Positions 55,014-64,000 of a stretch of 64,000 bases of DNA are shown piece after piece. The position numbers were made by a program, and so were the translations under genes. The notes below the pieces were generated by a model. The model ran no database searches, had not been told where the DNA came from, and saw only the letters and a program-made list of their open reading frames with translations. Origin of the DNA: Ruminococcus sp. (GTDB lineage: Bacteria; Bacillota; Clostridia; Oscillospirales; Ruminococcaceae); contig JAISIH010000011.1 in NCBI GenBank assembly GCA_031262105.1, positions 1 through 64,000 on the forward strand, written 5' to 3'. Within the stretch, counting starts at the first letter, position 1; each line of letters begins with the position of its first letter.

Positions 55014-55224
55014 CAAGATAATCCATTTTTTCTGTTGTTTCATCTATAGGAGGATTAATTTTTTTCTTGTTTTTCAGCAAAAGCTGATAACCTTTTTCTA
55101 AATCACTTTTATCAGACATTGTATCAGAGAATCTGTAGACAAGACTGATAAATTCGCTTACAGCCGGCAATGCGTTATCGGGCAAAATGTCTATATCATG
55201 CTTAAGCATTTCTCTCGTTGACAT
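54988..55224 (-). CDS. Putative antitoxin of PIN-domain toxin
   Basis: Small ORF overlapping the start of the PIN gene; MSTREMLKHDIDILPDNALPAVSEFISL. Confidence 0.72.
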   Translation of the reverse strand: MSTREMLKHDIDILPDNALPAVSEFISLVYRFSDTMSDKSDLEKGYQLLLKNKKKINPPIDETTEKMDYLDEKYGSID

Positions 55225-55239
55225 TCAATCACGCTCCTA

Positions 55240-55312
55240 AGCTTGTGACCGGATTCGAACCAGCGACCTGCTCATTACGAATGAGCTGCACTACCGACTG
55301 TGCTACACAAGC
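55240..55312 (-). tRNA. tRNA-Thr (anticodon CGT)
   Basis: Minus strand GCTTGTG..GCTCA-TTCGTAA-TGAGC..TTCGAAT..CACAAGC. Confidence 0.93.
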
Positions 55313-55321
55313 GTTGTAAGG

Positions 55322-55461
55322 CGGCAATAGCCGCCGTAAAAATTTTAAATTTCGGCAATAGCCGTCGTAAAAATTTTAAATTTCGGCAATAGCCGCCGTA
55401 AAAATTTTAGATTTCGGCAAAAGCCGCCGTGAAAATTTTAAGTTTCGGCAAAAGCCGCCGG
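55322..55461. repeat. Tandem 31-bp repeat, ~4.5 units
   Basis: Unit cggcaatagccgccgtaaaaattttaaattt at 55322, 55353, 55384, 55415 and a partial unit at 55446. Confidence 0.92.
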
Positions 55462-55480
55462 GGATTGCTATAGCAAGTGC

Positions 55481-55741
55481 TTACTTCGCGGCGTTAAGGA
55501 GCTTAACGAGGCGGGATTTTTTGCGGGCTGCGTTGTTTTTATGGAGTATGCCCTTTGTTACTGCTTGGTCGAGCTTTATAACTGCGGTTTTTACGGCTTC
55601 TGCGGTGTTCTCACCGGGGGTCGCAAGCGCCGCGTCGGCTTTCTTAAGCGTTGACTTGAGGTTGCTCTTTACGGCTTTATTGCGAAGGGCTCTCGCTGCT
55701 TGGGTTTTTACGCGCTTTGATGCGGATTTGATATTAGGCAT
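55481..55741 (-). CDS. rpsT: 30S ribosomal protein S20
   Basis: MPNIKSASKRVKTQAARALRNKAVKSNLKSTLKK; true start 55741. Confidence 0.96.
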   Translation of the reverse strand: MPNIKSASKRVKTQAARALRNKAVKSNLKSTLKKADAALATPGENTAEAVKTAVIKLDQAVTKGILHKNNAARKKSRLVKLLNAAK

Positions 55742-55894
55742 TTTTTCCTCCGAGAATTGTATATATATTAAAATAGCTTTTTTCAGACTTATTATAATTT
55801 TATCACAAATGAAAAAGAAATGCAAGTGAAAATTACAATAATGTTGGTAGAAAATATTGCCTTAAATTTGTGGAAAATGCACAGAGATTAAGCC

Positions 55895-55923
55895 TTGCAT
55901 ATTCATTCGGTATATGTTATAAT
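55895..55923 (+). promoter_or_regulatory. Predicted sigma-A promoter
   Basis: TTGCAT, 17 nt, TATAAT. Confidence 0.6.
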
Positions 55924-55970
55924 ATAAACTGAACTAATATGGAAATAAATCCGAAAACGGTTAAGATTTT

Positions 55971-56366
55971 ATGAATATTCTTTTCTTGCTCCAACCTAAA
56001 TCCGATGTCGCACTCCTTACCGACACAACCCCGGCGGCGGATGCGCTTCCTGCTTTTGCGCAGTTTCGCTTCTCCGCTGTCCCTGTAACGACTTCCGACG
56101 GGAAATATTTCGGCACCGTCACCGCCGCCGATTTCTTAAGCTTTGTGCTTGATAATGAAACTGCCTCGGAAAAAACCGTCGGCGAGATTCTTGACAGGGC
56201 GAACAACCCGCCGGTTAAGATTACTGCGAAGCTTGACGACCTTCTCCTGCTCGTTATGGACCACAATTTCGTTCCGGTTGTGGACGACCGCGACTGCTTT
56301 ATGGGGATCGTTACCCGAAAGCGGATTATGCGGTACTATTATTATGACAGGCTCTCGGGCAAATGA
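55971..56366 (+). CDS. CBS-domain pair protein
   Basis: FRFSAVPVTTSDGKYFGTVTAADFL .. NFVPVVDDRDCFMGIVTRKRIM. Confidence 0.85.
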   Translation: MNILFLLQPKSDVALLTDTTPAADALPAFAQFRFSAVPVTTSDGKYFGTVTAADFLSFVLDNETASEKTVGEILDRANNPPVKITAKLDDLLLLVMDHNFVPVVDDRDCFMGIVTRKRIMRYYYYDRLSGK

Positions 56367-57562
56367 ATACTGATTCCCTGCGGCTTTTCGCCGAAATCGA
56401 CCTTGACGCAGCAATTGCTAACCTCAACGAACTGAAAAAGCTTGTCCGTCCCGCTAAAACCGGGATTATGTGCGTTATAAAGGCTAACGGTTACGGACAC
56501 GACGACTGCACCCTCTGTAAGGTTCTTGAAGAAAACGGTGTCCGATATTTCGCCGTCTCAAACATCGACGAGGCTGTGAAACTTCGCGAGGGCGGTTCTA
56601 CGGGCGAGATTCTGATTTTGGGCTACACTCACCCCGACTACACAGAAAAGCTTCTTAAATATAATATTATTCAGACTGTAACCGGGCTTTCACACGCCGA
56701 GGCGTTGGGGGAAAGGGTCAGCGAATTTTTTGAAAAACCGCTTCGCGTACATATTAAGATTGATACCGGCATGGGGCGGCTCGGGATTAAGCTTTTTGAT
56801 TTTGAAAAAGCAGTTACTGAAATTTCGGCAATTGCGAAGCTCCCGGGGATTCGCGCAGAGGGGCTTTTTACCCATCTTGCCGCCGCCGATTCGGAAGCGA
56901 ACGATGACCTCGACTTCACCGCCGCACAGACCGAATGTTTCTTCTTCCTTGCCGACGAATGTGAACGCGCCGGGATAAAATTTATCCATAAACATTGCTT
57001 TAACTCTGCGGGCGGGCTTATCCATTACGACCCGCGAAGCACCCTTGTCCGCTTCGGGGTTGCGCTTTACGGCTTAAAGCCCGATGTTAACCTGAAACTC
57101 CCGATAAAGCTTACCCCGGTGTTATCCTTAAAAAGCCACATTGCCCAGATTAAGACGCTCTACACGGGCGAGACGGTGAGTTACGGGCGGACATTTACCG
57201 CAAAGCACGAGATGAAGATTGCCGTGGTTACTGTGGGGTACGCGGACGGTTATCCACGCGCCTTGTCCTCTTTCGGCAATTCTCCGAACGGTTTTATGCT
57301 GATTAACGGGAAGAAAGCGCGGATTTTAGGCAGGGTTTGTATGGATATGACGGTGGTTGATGTGACGGAGATTGACGATGCGGCGGTAGGCTCGCTCGTG
57401 ACGCTTATCGGCACGGACGGGAAAGAGACGATAACCGCCGACGACCTTGCAGTTATGGCGGACACAATCGGCTACGAAATTGTCTGCGGAATTGGGCTTC
57501 GCGTGCCGCGGCTCATTTATAAGGGCGGCGAACTGATTAAGATAGTTGATTACTATAATTGA
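56363..57562 (+). CDS. alr: Alanine racemase
   Basis: CVIKANGYGHD (PLP Lys), GRVCMDMTVVDVT. Confidence 0.95.
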   Translation: MNTDSLRLFAEIDLDAAIANLNELKKLVRPAKTGIMCVIKANGYGHDDCTLCKVLEENGVRYFAVSNIDEAVKLREGGSTGEILILGYTHPDYTEKLLKYNIIQTVTGLSHAEALGERVSEFFEKPLRVHIKIDTGMGRLGIKLFDFEKAVTEISAIAKLPGIRAEGLFTHLAAADSEANDDLDFTAAQTECFFFLADECERAGIKFIHKHCFNSAGGLIHYDPRSTLVRFGVALYGLKPDVNLKLPIKLTPVLSLKSHIAQIKTLYTGETVSYGRTFTAKHEMKIAVVTVGYADGYPRALSSFGNSPNGFMLINGKKARILGRVCMDMTVVDVTEIDDAAVGSLVTLIGTDGKETITADDLAVMADTIGYEIVCGIGLRVPRLIYKGGELIKIVDYYN

Positions 57563-57571
57563 GGCGAAATT

Positions 57572-58450
57572 ATGCTTTATAAAGAAATTCTCCCCTACAT
57601 CGAAAAGAAGCTCAAGGGCGGCGGAATTAACCCCGACGACATTAAAACCGAGGCTCAAATTATTGCGGACGACATCGGCGGATTAACCCTTGCGGCAATC
57701 ACAGTCAACCCCGACAAGGAAATCCTCCCCGGGAAGCTTACCGCCATGGAGAAGGTTATAAACACCCGCGTGTTCGACCGCGTGCCGCTTCAATATCTTG
57801 TGCCGCTTTGGGATTGGTACGGGATAAAATTAAAGCTTGCGGACGGCGTTTTATGCCCGAGGCAGGAGACGGAACTCCTCATTGACATTATCAGCGACAA
57901 GATGGAAGAAAAAAGCTTCGATTCGCCGCTTATCCTCGACCTTTGCACCGGCAGCGGAAATATCGCGATAATGCTCAAAAAATTATTCCCGAAAAGCACC
58001 GTCTACGCCGTCGAAAATTCGCCGATGGCGGTCCCCATGTTTAAGTTTAACTGCAAGTATAACGAGACGGAGATTAACTTCGTCCAAGGCAACGTCATGG
58101 AGCAGACAACCCTCGCGAAATTTCATGATGAAGTCGGAACTCCGCTTCTTTTCGACATTGTTGTTTCAAACCCGCCCTATCTTACAAAAATCGAGATGAA
58201 CACCCTCCAGCCCGAGCTTAAGCACGAGCCGGAAGTTGCCCTTTACGGCGGTTTTGACGGGCTTGATTTTTATCGGGTTATCCCGGTTCTTTACAAGGAT
58301 TATATTAAAGAGGGCGGGCTTCTCATCTTTGAAATCGGGCAGGAGCAGGGCAAGGACGTCCGCCGGATTATGAACAAGGCAGGTTATAAAGACATAAAGG
58401 TTGTCCGCGATTTGGGCGACAACGACCGGGCGGTTTTGGGGATAAAATAG
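57572..58450 (+). CDS. prmC: Peptide chain release factor N5-glutamine methyltransferase
   Basis: LDLCTGSGNIAIML, VVSNPPYLTKIEMNTLQPELKHEPEVALYGGFDGLDFYR. Confidence 0.93.
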   Translation: MLYKEILPYIEKKLKGGGINPDDIKTEAQIIADDIGGLTLAAITVNPDKEILPGKLTAMEKVINTRVFDRVPLQYLVPLWDWYGIKLKLADGVLCPRQETELLIDIISDKMEEKSFDSPLILDLCTGSGNIAIMLKKLFPKSTVYAVENSPMAVPMFKFNCKYNETEINFVQGNVMEQTTLAKFHDEVGTPLLFDIVVSNPPYLTKIEMNTLQPELKHEPEVALYGGFDGLDFYRVIPVLYKDYIKEGGLLIFEIGQEQGKDVRRIMNKAGYKDIKVVRDLGDNDRAVLGIK

Positions 58451-58476
58451 CGGCTTAGACAAGGGGGGACACGGGT

Positions 58477-59625
58477 ATGAGAAGCATTTTCGGCATAATT
58501 TTATGCGCGGTTATGTTAATAACGCCGATAACTTCGGAGGTTTGCGCTCCCGGTGAGGTGGATTATGAAGCAACCGAAGTTACGGTAACCGGCATTGATT
58601 TTGCGTCCGGCGACTCATCTCAGGGAATTCCGGGAATAATGAATTCATACTACCGCGACGATGACGGAACGATAGTTGCAGTTTGGCGGGACAGCTTCGG
58701 ACTTGTCACAAAGAACCAAGTATCCCTTATACGTATCGCCGAAGACGGAACGATTGTCAATAAAAAGACGATTTTCGAGAATTTAAATGTACGCCCCGAA
58801 GAAGGACCTTGGACGACATTCAATATCTCGGTGCCGGATTCTGTCTTCAAAAACGCCCGCGGGAACACCGTGCTTTTCGGACATTATATGCGGTATCAGG
58901 ACATTGACGCTGAATATAAAGGCTATATCTATGCGTTCGAGGAATACGACGCTGACTTTAACCTTGTCAAGAGCGTTGAACACGGTGCTAATCTGCCTGC
59001 CGGCTCTCTTCAGTATTACATAAGCATGGACGACAACGGTTATTTTTACACCGGCGTCGGATCGGGTGTATTCGTTTATAACGCGGATTTTGAGTTTTTA
59101 GGCGTGATTGACGATATGCCTGTGCCGGAAGGATATGGTTTTTTCATGCCGATAGCCGGCAGCGACAATTCTTGCTATGCGTATTTTTACTCAAAAGAAG
59201 ACCGCGATATTTATAAGCTTGACCCTGCCTCTCTAACCTCCGAATATGCCTTTACCCTTCCGCTAACCCGTTCAGCTGCGCTGTGGCGCGGCGATATGCG
59301 TGACGGCGCGTTGTTTTATGCGGTAGGGGCGTTAACAGGGCGGCGCGAAAAAGAGTCTTCGGGGCTTCTTTTGCGCATAGACTTAAGCGGCGAGGCGACC
59401 AAGGTTATGGACTGGGAAGAGCAGGGCATCGCCCCCTATTTCCACGGCACCGGCTACACCACCGAAGAGGATTACGAGGAGAACTGGAAAGGAAAACCCG
59501 CCGCCCAGTATTCCGAAAGCGGGAACTTCTATAACCTTGTGATCGAAGATGCCGACGGCGACAGCGATACCTTGGACGACAGGGTGTTAAAACTTTATTC
59601 GTTTTATCGTGTGCCGAGGCTGTAG
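58477..59625 (+). CDS. Secreted beta-propeller-like protein, paralogue of 43097-44218
   Basis: Shared DDDGTIVAVW, FKNARGNTVL, MDDNGYFYTG, LWRGDMRDGALFY. Confidence 0.7.
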   Translation: MRSIFGIILCAVMLITPITSEVCAPGEVDYEATEVTVTGIDFASGDSSQGIPGIMNSYYRDDDGTIVAVWRDSFGLVTKNQVSLIRIAEDGTIVNKKTIFENLNVRPEEGPWTTFNISVPDSVFKNARGNTVLFGHYMRYQDIDAEYKGYIYAFEEYDADFNLVKSVEHGANLPAGSLQYYISMDDNGYFYTGVGSGVFVYNADFEFLGVIDDMPVPEGYGFFMPIAGSDNSCYAYFYSKEDRDIYKLDPASLTSEYAFTLPLTRSAALWRGDMRDGALFYAVGALTGRREKESSGLLLRIDLSGEATKVMDWEEQGIAPYFHGTGYTTEEDYEENWKGKPAAQYSESGNFYNLVIEDADGDSDTLDDRVLKLYSFYRVPRL

Positions 59626-59640
59626 GTGAAATAATGAATA

Positions 59641-59674
59641 TCCCCGCACAGAAATCAATGTGCGGGGAATTTTA
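59641..59674. terminator. Bidirectional terminator
   Basis: tccccgcaca-gaaatcaa-tgtgcgggga + attttatt. Confidence 0.8.
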
Positions 59675-60517
59675 TTACAGCGATAATAATTCGTTTTGTG
59701 TCAGACCGGTAACTTTTTCTATAACATCAATTGCTATGCGTTCTGTAAGCATATTTTTTGCTACTCGAAGCATAGTGTTTTGTTCGCCTAATTCTATACC
59801 GGTTGTTATGCCTTCTTTCTTTGCCTCTGCCAGAGAGAGTTTCTCCGCAAGCCATGCGTCTTCTCGGTTTCGCGCAATCTCCCGCATACGTTCGTCGGCG
59901 TTCATATGACGCACAACCGATACTGCTTTTTTAATTTCCTTATCGTTTAGGTTATCCACGTTAACCAAAGCCTCCTCTGTTCCAACACTGAAAAATGTTA
60001 ACCAATACCCAAGCCTGTTTTTTGTTACCTTAAGCGATTCTATGTCTTCCGGGAATTTCGGCGTTTCAAAAAAGATAATCTTCCAGCGGTCTGTTAAGGT
60101 TTCGCCGGTTTCTTTTATTATCGGCAAAACGGTACTGCGATAATTTTCGGAATCAAAGAGATTAAACTGCAAAATATTTATGCAAACCGTTTTCGCAATC
60201 TCGCTGTAATCCTTGCCTGATTGAAGATCTGATGTATAGAGCTTTGAACAATAAAACACCGAGCGTTCCTTAAAATTCCCCTTATTGCTGTTTTGAAGTT
60301 CAACATTAATTTTCTCGCCGCCTTTTGTTTTAACCAATATGTCAAGGCGTGAAAATTTCTCGTTATAGCTTTCGGGCAGAATATCGTTGTTGAGTATTTG
60401 AAGATCTTCTATCTCTGTTTCAAGCGCAAGACCGACAAAGTCCGCTAATAAATCCGGGTTTTCGGTAAAAATCGCTTTGAAAACCACATCTAATTTCGGC
60501 TTACAAACAAGCTCCAT
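59675..60517 (-). CDS. Rpn-family / PD-(D/E)XK recombination-promoting nuclease (transposase_31-like)
   Basis: KPKLDVVFKAIFTENPDLLADFV .. YNEKFSRLDILVKTKGGEKINVELQNSNKGNFKERSVFYCSKLY. Confidence 0.88.
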   Translation of the reverse strand: MELVCKPKLDVVFKAIFTENPDLLADFVGLALETEIEDLQILNNDILPESYNEKFSRLDILVKTKGGEKINVELQNSNKGNFKERSVFYCSKLYTSDLQSGKDYSEIAKTVCINILQFNLFDSENYRSTVLPIIKETGETLTDRWKIIFFETPKFPEDIESLKVTKNRLGYWLTFFSVGTEEALVNVDNLNDKEIKKAVSVVRHMNADERMREIARNREDAWLAEKLSLAEAKKEGITTGIELGEQNTMLRVAKNMLTERIAIDVIEKVTGLTQNELLSL

Positions 60518-60617
60518 TTTTCATCACCCCACTTTATTATACCATACCTTTTCTTAAATGTAAAGTGTTATTTTTATTGCACCGAAATTACAGTTATATG
60601 ACGATTTGTGTAAAAGC

Positions 60618-60646
60618 TTGAAAATTATATTAAAGTTTGTTATAAT
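60618..60646 (+). promoter_or_regulatory. Predicted sigma-A promoter
   Basis: TTGAAA, 17 nt, TATAAT. Confidence 0.7.
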
Positions 60647-60664
60647 CAAAAAAAGGAGATTTTT

Positions 60665-62986
60665 ATGAAAAAGATATTCGCAATATTAACAGCTTTAATT
60701 ATTTTAAGCTTAACAGCCTGCAAAACCGATGTTCCCGTTGCTTCAAAGGAGTATATTTTTTCGGCTGCGCCGTTTATGGAGGACTTCGGAAAATACGGCA
60801 GTATGTCAAGGATGGTTTGGACAGGCAGTGCCTTGATTTTCACCGCTTCAAAAACCGATGTGCCGGAGGACCCGGAGGATTACGACAACTATGTTTATCA
60901 TAGCTATATCGTCAGCGCGGACAAAAACGGACAGGTTATAAAGGAAATTGAACTCCCGACCGGAAGTGAGGAAAACGGCTATGCAAGCACAAACTACACA
61001 GGCTTTTCCGCGCTTGGCGACGGAACAGTTTTAGCGGTTTTGCAAGAAACCAAGCTTATAGAGTCAACCGACGGTTATTTGATGCCGGATACGAAAACTA
61101 TCCTTGCTTCATTCGATGAAAACCTTGTTTCTACCGAGCTTTTGGACTTAACCGAAATATTATCGGAAATAGTTCCCGACAATTATCTCTATATCGAGTC
61201 TTTTACTGCGGACGAATACGGCAATATTCTAATCCACACAAACCAGAGCGTATACGGCATAGACATAGAAACCGGCAATGTTTTCTTCACAAAAAGCCCG
61301 ACCGACGGCGGTTATATCGGGGGCGTGATTAAGATGCCGGACGGTCGCGCCGGGGTTATCGAACGAAAGCTTACCGACAGCGGTTCGCGGAATGTAATTA
61401 ACCCGATTGACCCCGACACAGGCACAGCCGCTCTTTCGCAGGAATTCCCGGTCTACGGCATGGTAACTGCGGGGGCGGCGGACTCCGAATACGATTACTA
61501 CTCGATTTCCGACGCGTTTATCTACGGGCTTAATGCGGATTCCGAAATCGTAACCGTCGCCGATATGCTCTCCTCCGCCATGGGGAATTTGTCCATAAAC
61601 GCCGGACTCATGACCGACACCGTCTTGGTTAACGTTTCTTCAACCGAATTTATAATCTCCGCAATGGACAGCGATACCATGCGAAAAGGCTTGTATCTTC
61701 TAACGAAGGTTGCGCCGGAAAGCGTCCCGGATAAAGAACTTATATCCGTCGCGGGGATAGACCAAGATTATAATTTCACAGACTTCGTTAAGCGTTTTAA
61801 CGACACGAACATGAACTATCAGGTTAACTACAAGATGTATTTTTCGGCAGACGCCTCCTACAGCGACCGTATAACCGAGATGAACACCGACATTTTAGCC
61901 GGAAATGTTCCCGATATTCTGCTCCTCAGTTCCGATATGCCGTACGGAAGCTACATAAAAAAGGGGCTTCTTGCCGACCTCTACCCCTATCTTGACAAGG
62001 ATGAGGAACTTTCACGAGAAGACCTTGTCGAGTCGGCACTAAAAGCATTTGAGACGGACGGAAAACTTCTTTCAGTCGCGCCGACGTTTATGATTAGCAG
62101 TCTTGCCGGAAAGACTTCAACCTTCGGCGAAAAGCCGGGGCTCACGCTTTCGGAGCTGCAAGCCGCGGCGGCGAAATTCCCCGATGCGAAGCTTTTCAGA
62201 TCCTATACCCAGTCGAATTTTATGCAAAGCTTCGTTTATTATTCGATGGACGAATATGTCGATTTTTCAAAGGGCGAATGTTATTTCGATTCGCCGGGAT
62301 TTATCGAAATTCTTAATGCCGCGAAGGATTTCCCGGCAGAAATTGATTACGCAAACTATGATTACCGCGGCGAAGAGGCGAAATTAGCGAAAGATGAGGT
62401 GCTTCTCGAATTCATAGATATGAGGGGCTTCCGCGATATTATCAGCTACGGCGAAAACGGTATTTTCGGCACTGAAACAACCTTCTTGGGCTTCCCGAAT
62501 TCGGACGGCGAGTCGGGGATAGCCATGCGGACATATTCCGAACTTGCGATGATGACTGCGGCGAAGAACCCGGACGGCGCGTGGGAATTCATAAAGGGTT
62601 ATATTAACTATCCCGGACCTCCCCCCCAGCCGAACGTTATAACCTCCGGCAACGGATTTTTCCTAAGCAAAAAGCTTAACGATAACCTTGCTCTTGAAGC
62701 AACACAGGATCAGTTTTATTACGACGACAACGGCACAAGACATGATTATCAAAACTCAATCTTTGTCGCCGGTCAGGTTATAAACGCGCCGAATAACACC
62801 GACGCGGACAATCAAATTGTCTATAATCTTATCGACAGCATAAGCACCGTCTCCCGCACAGACACGCACATCTGGGAGATTATTACCGAAGACACCGAGA
62901 ACTTCTTTTCCGGCAAAAAATCGGCGGAAGAAACAGCCGCAATGATACAAAATCGCGTTTCAACCTATCTTGCCGAAAGTGCTTGA
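60665..62986 (+). CDS. Extracellular solute-binding lipoprotein with N-terminal propeller-like region and C-terminal SBP domain
   Basis: Lipobox SLTACK; C-terminal DFVKRFNDTNMNYQVNYKMYF..MNTDILAGNVPDILLLSSDMPYGSYIKKGLLADLYPYLDKD. Confidence 0.78.
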   Translation: MKKIFAILTALIILSLTACKTDVPVASKEYIFSAAPFMEDFGKYGSMSRMVWTGSALIFTASKTDVPEDPEDYDNYVYHSYIVSADKNGQVIKEIELPTGSEENGYASTNYTGFSALGDGTVLAVLQETKLIESTDGYLMPDTKTILASFDENLVSTELLDLTEILSEIVPDNYLYIESFTADEYGNILIHTNQSVYGIDIETGNVFFTKSPTDGGYIGGVIKMPDGRAGVIERKLTDSGSRNVINPIDPDTGTAALSQEFPVYGMVTAGAADSEYDYYSISDAFIYGLNADSEIVTVADMLSSAMGNLSINAGLMTDTVLVNVSSTEFIISAMDSDTMRKGLYLLTKVAPESVPDKELISVAGIDQDYNFTDFVKRFNDTNMNYQVNYKMYFSADASYSDRITEMNTDILAGNVPDILLLSSDMPYGSYIKKGLLADLYPYLDKDEELSREDLVESALKAFETDGKLLSVAPTFMISSLAGKTSTFGEKPGLTLSELQAAAAKFPDAKLFRSYTQSNFMQSFVYYSMDEYVDFSKGECYFDSPGFIEILNAAKDFPAEIDYANYDYRGEEAKLAKDEVLLEFIDMRGFRDIISYGENGIFGTETTFLGFPNSDGESGIAMRTYSELAMMTAAKNPDGAWEFIKGYINYPGPPPQPNVITSGNGFFLSKKLNDNLALEATQDQFYYDDNGTRHDYQNSIFVAGQVINAPNNTDADNQIVYNLIDSISTVSRTDTHIWEIITEDTENFFSGKKSAEETAAMIQNRVSTYLAESA

Positions 62987-63007
62987 CAAGTTTGTATATA
63001 CTATAAA

Positions 63008-63048
63008 ATTACCCCTGCGCAGAAAATTTCTGTGCAGGGGTAATTTTG
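63008..63048. terminator. Long bidirectional hairpin terminator
   Basis: aattacccctgcgcagaaa / tttctgtgcaggggtaatt, between convergent genes. Confidence 0.85.
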
Positions 63049-63057
63049 ACAAGAGGG

Positions 63058-64000
63058 TTAGTGTAAATTGCTGACGACTTCATTCCACTTTGTTTTATGC
63101 TGAAATTTAATCGTTTCATCAGCTTTCATATTCTCTACATAATTATCTATGAATTCGGCTGTATCATCAAGCAGACGTAAATAATACTTCAATGTTGAGT
63201 ATACTCCGTTAACTATTACCTGACAACCGTGTATTTGTGAAATGCGTTTTATTTCGGCGTTTATACCGTCAAAATCGGCGTTGTTCATATTCGCAGTAGT
63301 CAACAAATAATATCTGTCTGTGTTATGAATTTTGAACTTTTCGTATGCATCACCGACTAAACCTTTTGTTATTACTATTTCGTGTTTAATTTCAACACCT
63401 TCAAAAGCGGTATTATCGGCGTTGTTTATATCAATGTCGCCTATTCGCCCGGAACGCGCATCTGCTGAATTATGGTTTTCAAGCGGGCAAAGGATTTTTC
63501 CTTTATAACGCGCCAATTGATTCATCATACACTGATAAGCCGCATACACCGCTAAAGTCGGAAGCCGTGATCCGCCTGAAAGACTTTTGTAGTCAGAGGA
63601 GAAATGTCTTTCAAGCAATAAAATAATATCCGCAATTGAGAGGCTATGTGGTTTTGCTAATTCAACTTTCATACTCTCCCGCTGTTTTATCAGCGAAGTA
63701 AATATGTATAATAAAACTCTTTTTGGGTCAGCGTTTTGTGTTTGAACTTGATCTATCAGATTCAGAAACGCTGATTTAATCTCCTTCGGATTAATAATAC
63801 CCGGGTAATTCAAGTCGTAAGGCAGGTCAATTGCGAGAGTATTTGTTTTCCAACCCGATTCTTTCATCGCCGGGAAGGAAACTTTCTTCATAAATGGCGT
63901 AACATAACTTGTATCAATACCTCGCCCGGAAAAACCGTTCTCCATCCTTGCATAATGATATCGTATGTCTTGTGCCGGATCGATTATCTTATGTGTTAAG
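63058..64000 (-). CDS. Type II restriction endonuclease-like, PD-(D/E)XK (5' end beyond window edge)
   Basis: GDIDINNADNTAFEGVEIKH (D..ExK) and SGGSRLPTLAVYAAYQC; frame stays open from ATG 63945 to window edge (..LTHKIIDPAQDIRYHYARMENGFSGRGIDT). Confidence 0.65.
   Translation of the reverse strand, partial: LTHKIIDPAQDIRYHYARMENGFSGRGIDTSYVTPFMKKVSFPAMKESGWKTNTLAIDLPYDLNYPGIINPKEIKSAFLNLIDQVQTQNADPKRVLLYIFTSLIKQRESMKVELAKPHSLSIADIILLLERHFSSDYKSLSGGSRLPTLAVYAAYQCMMNQLARYKGKILCPLENHNSADARSGRIGDIDINNADNTAFEGVEIKHEIVITKGLVGDAYEKFKIHNTDRYYLLTTANMNNADFDGINAEIKRISQIHGCQVIVNGVYSTLKYYLRLLDDTAEFIDNYVENMKADETIKFQHKTKWNEVVSNLH

Noticed and set aside
55322-55461. Possible CRISPR array
   Set aside because: Units are contiguous 31-bp tandem copies with no unique spacers; no cas genes in the window.

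Overview
Window from a low-to-mid GC, probably spore-forming Firmicute (Clostridia-like; SpoIIE, RicT/YaaT and DarA are present). That placement is an inference from gene content only. Left edge: terminus and orfA start of an IS3-type insertion sequence (1-118). Housekeeping backbone: glgB-glgC-glgD-glgA glycogen operon, spoIIE, nrdG, SPFH protein, ricT-holB-darA-decarboxylase cluster, two-component system, citrate synthase, mtaB, pyrB, rpsT, alr-prmC, and tRNA-Pro(CGG) and tRNA-Thr(CGT). An ABC importer operon lies behind a cobalamin riboswitch with a visible intrinsic terminator. Most notable items: (1) two DUF2589-like paralogues plus an HNH-like protein with a poly-Ser linker and a ...NLRIRGG C-terminus (25174-27104), next to a sigma/anti-sigma pair with a perfect promoter and a leader terminator; (2) a copper ATPase split from its HMA domain by a -1 frame change exactly at an A10 tract, a candidate for programmed frameshifting or transcriptional slippage, possibly making chaperone and pump from one gene; (3) an AAA ATPase + TOPRIM-like pair (PARIS/OLD-like candidate defence module) embedded by overlapping start/stop codons in a glgP-fic-GT2-AAA-TOPRIM-HMA-copA gene train; (4) a class III Fic protein with an altered inhibitory motif; (5) a small double-glycine-leader peptide with a zinc-ribbon core; (6) an ATCase with a PyrI-like zinc tail only; (7) a PD-(D/E)XK restriction-endonuclease-like gene running off the right edge. 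No CRISPR array or complete prophage was seen. Family calls are from motif recognition by eye; no database search was run.
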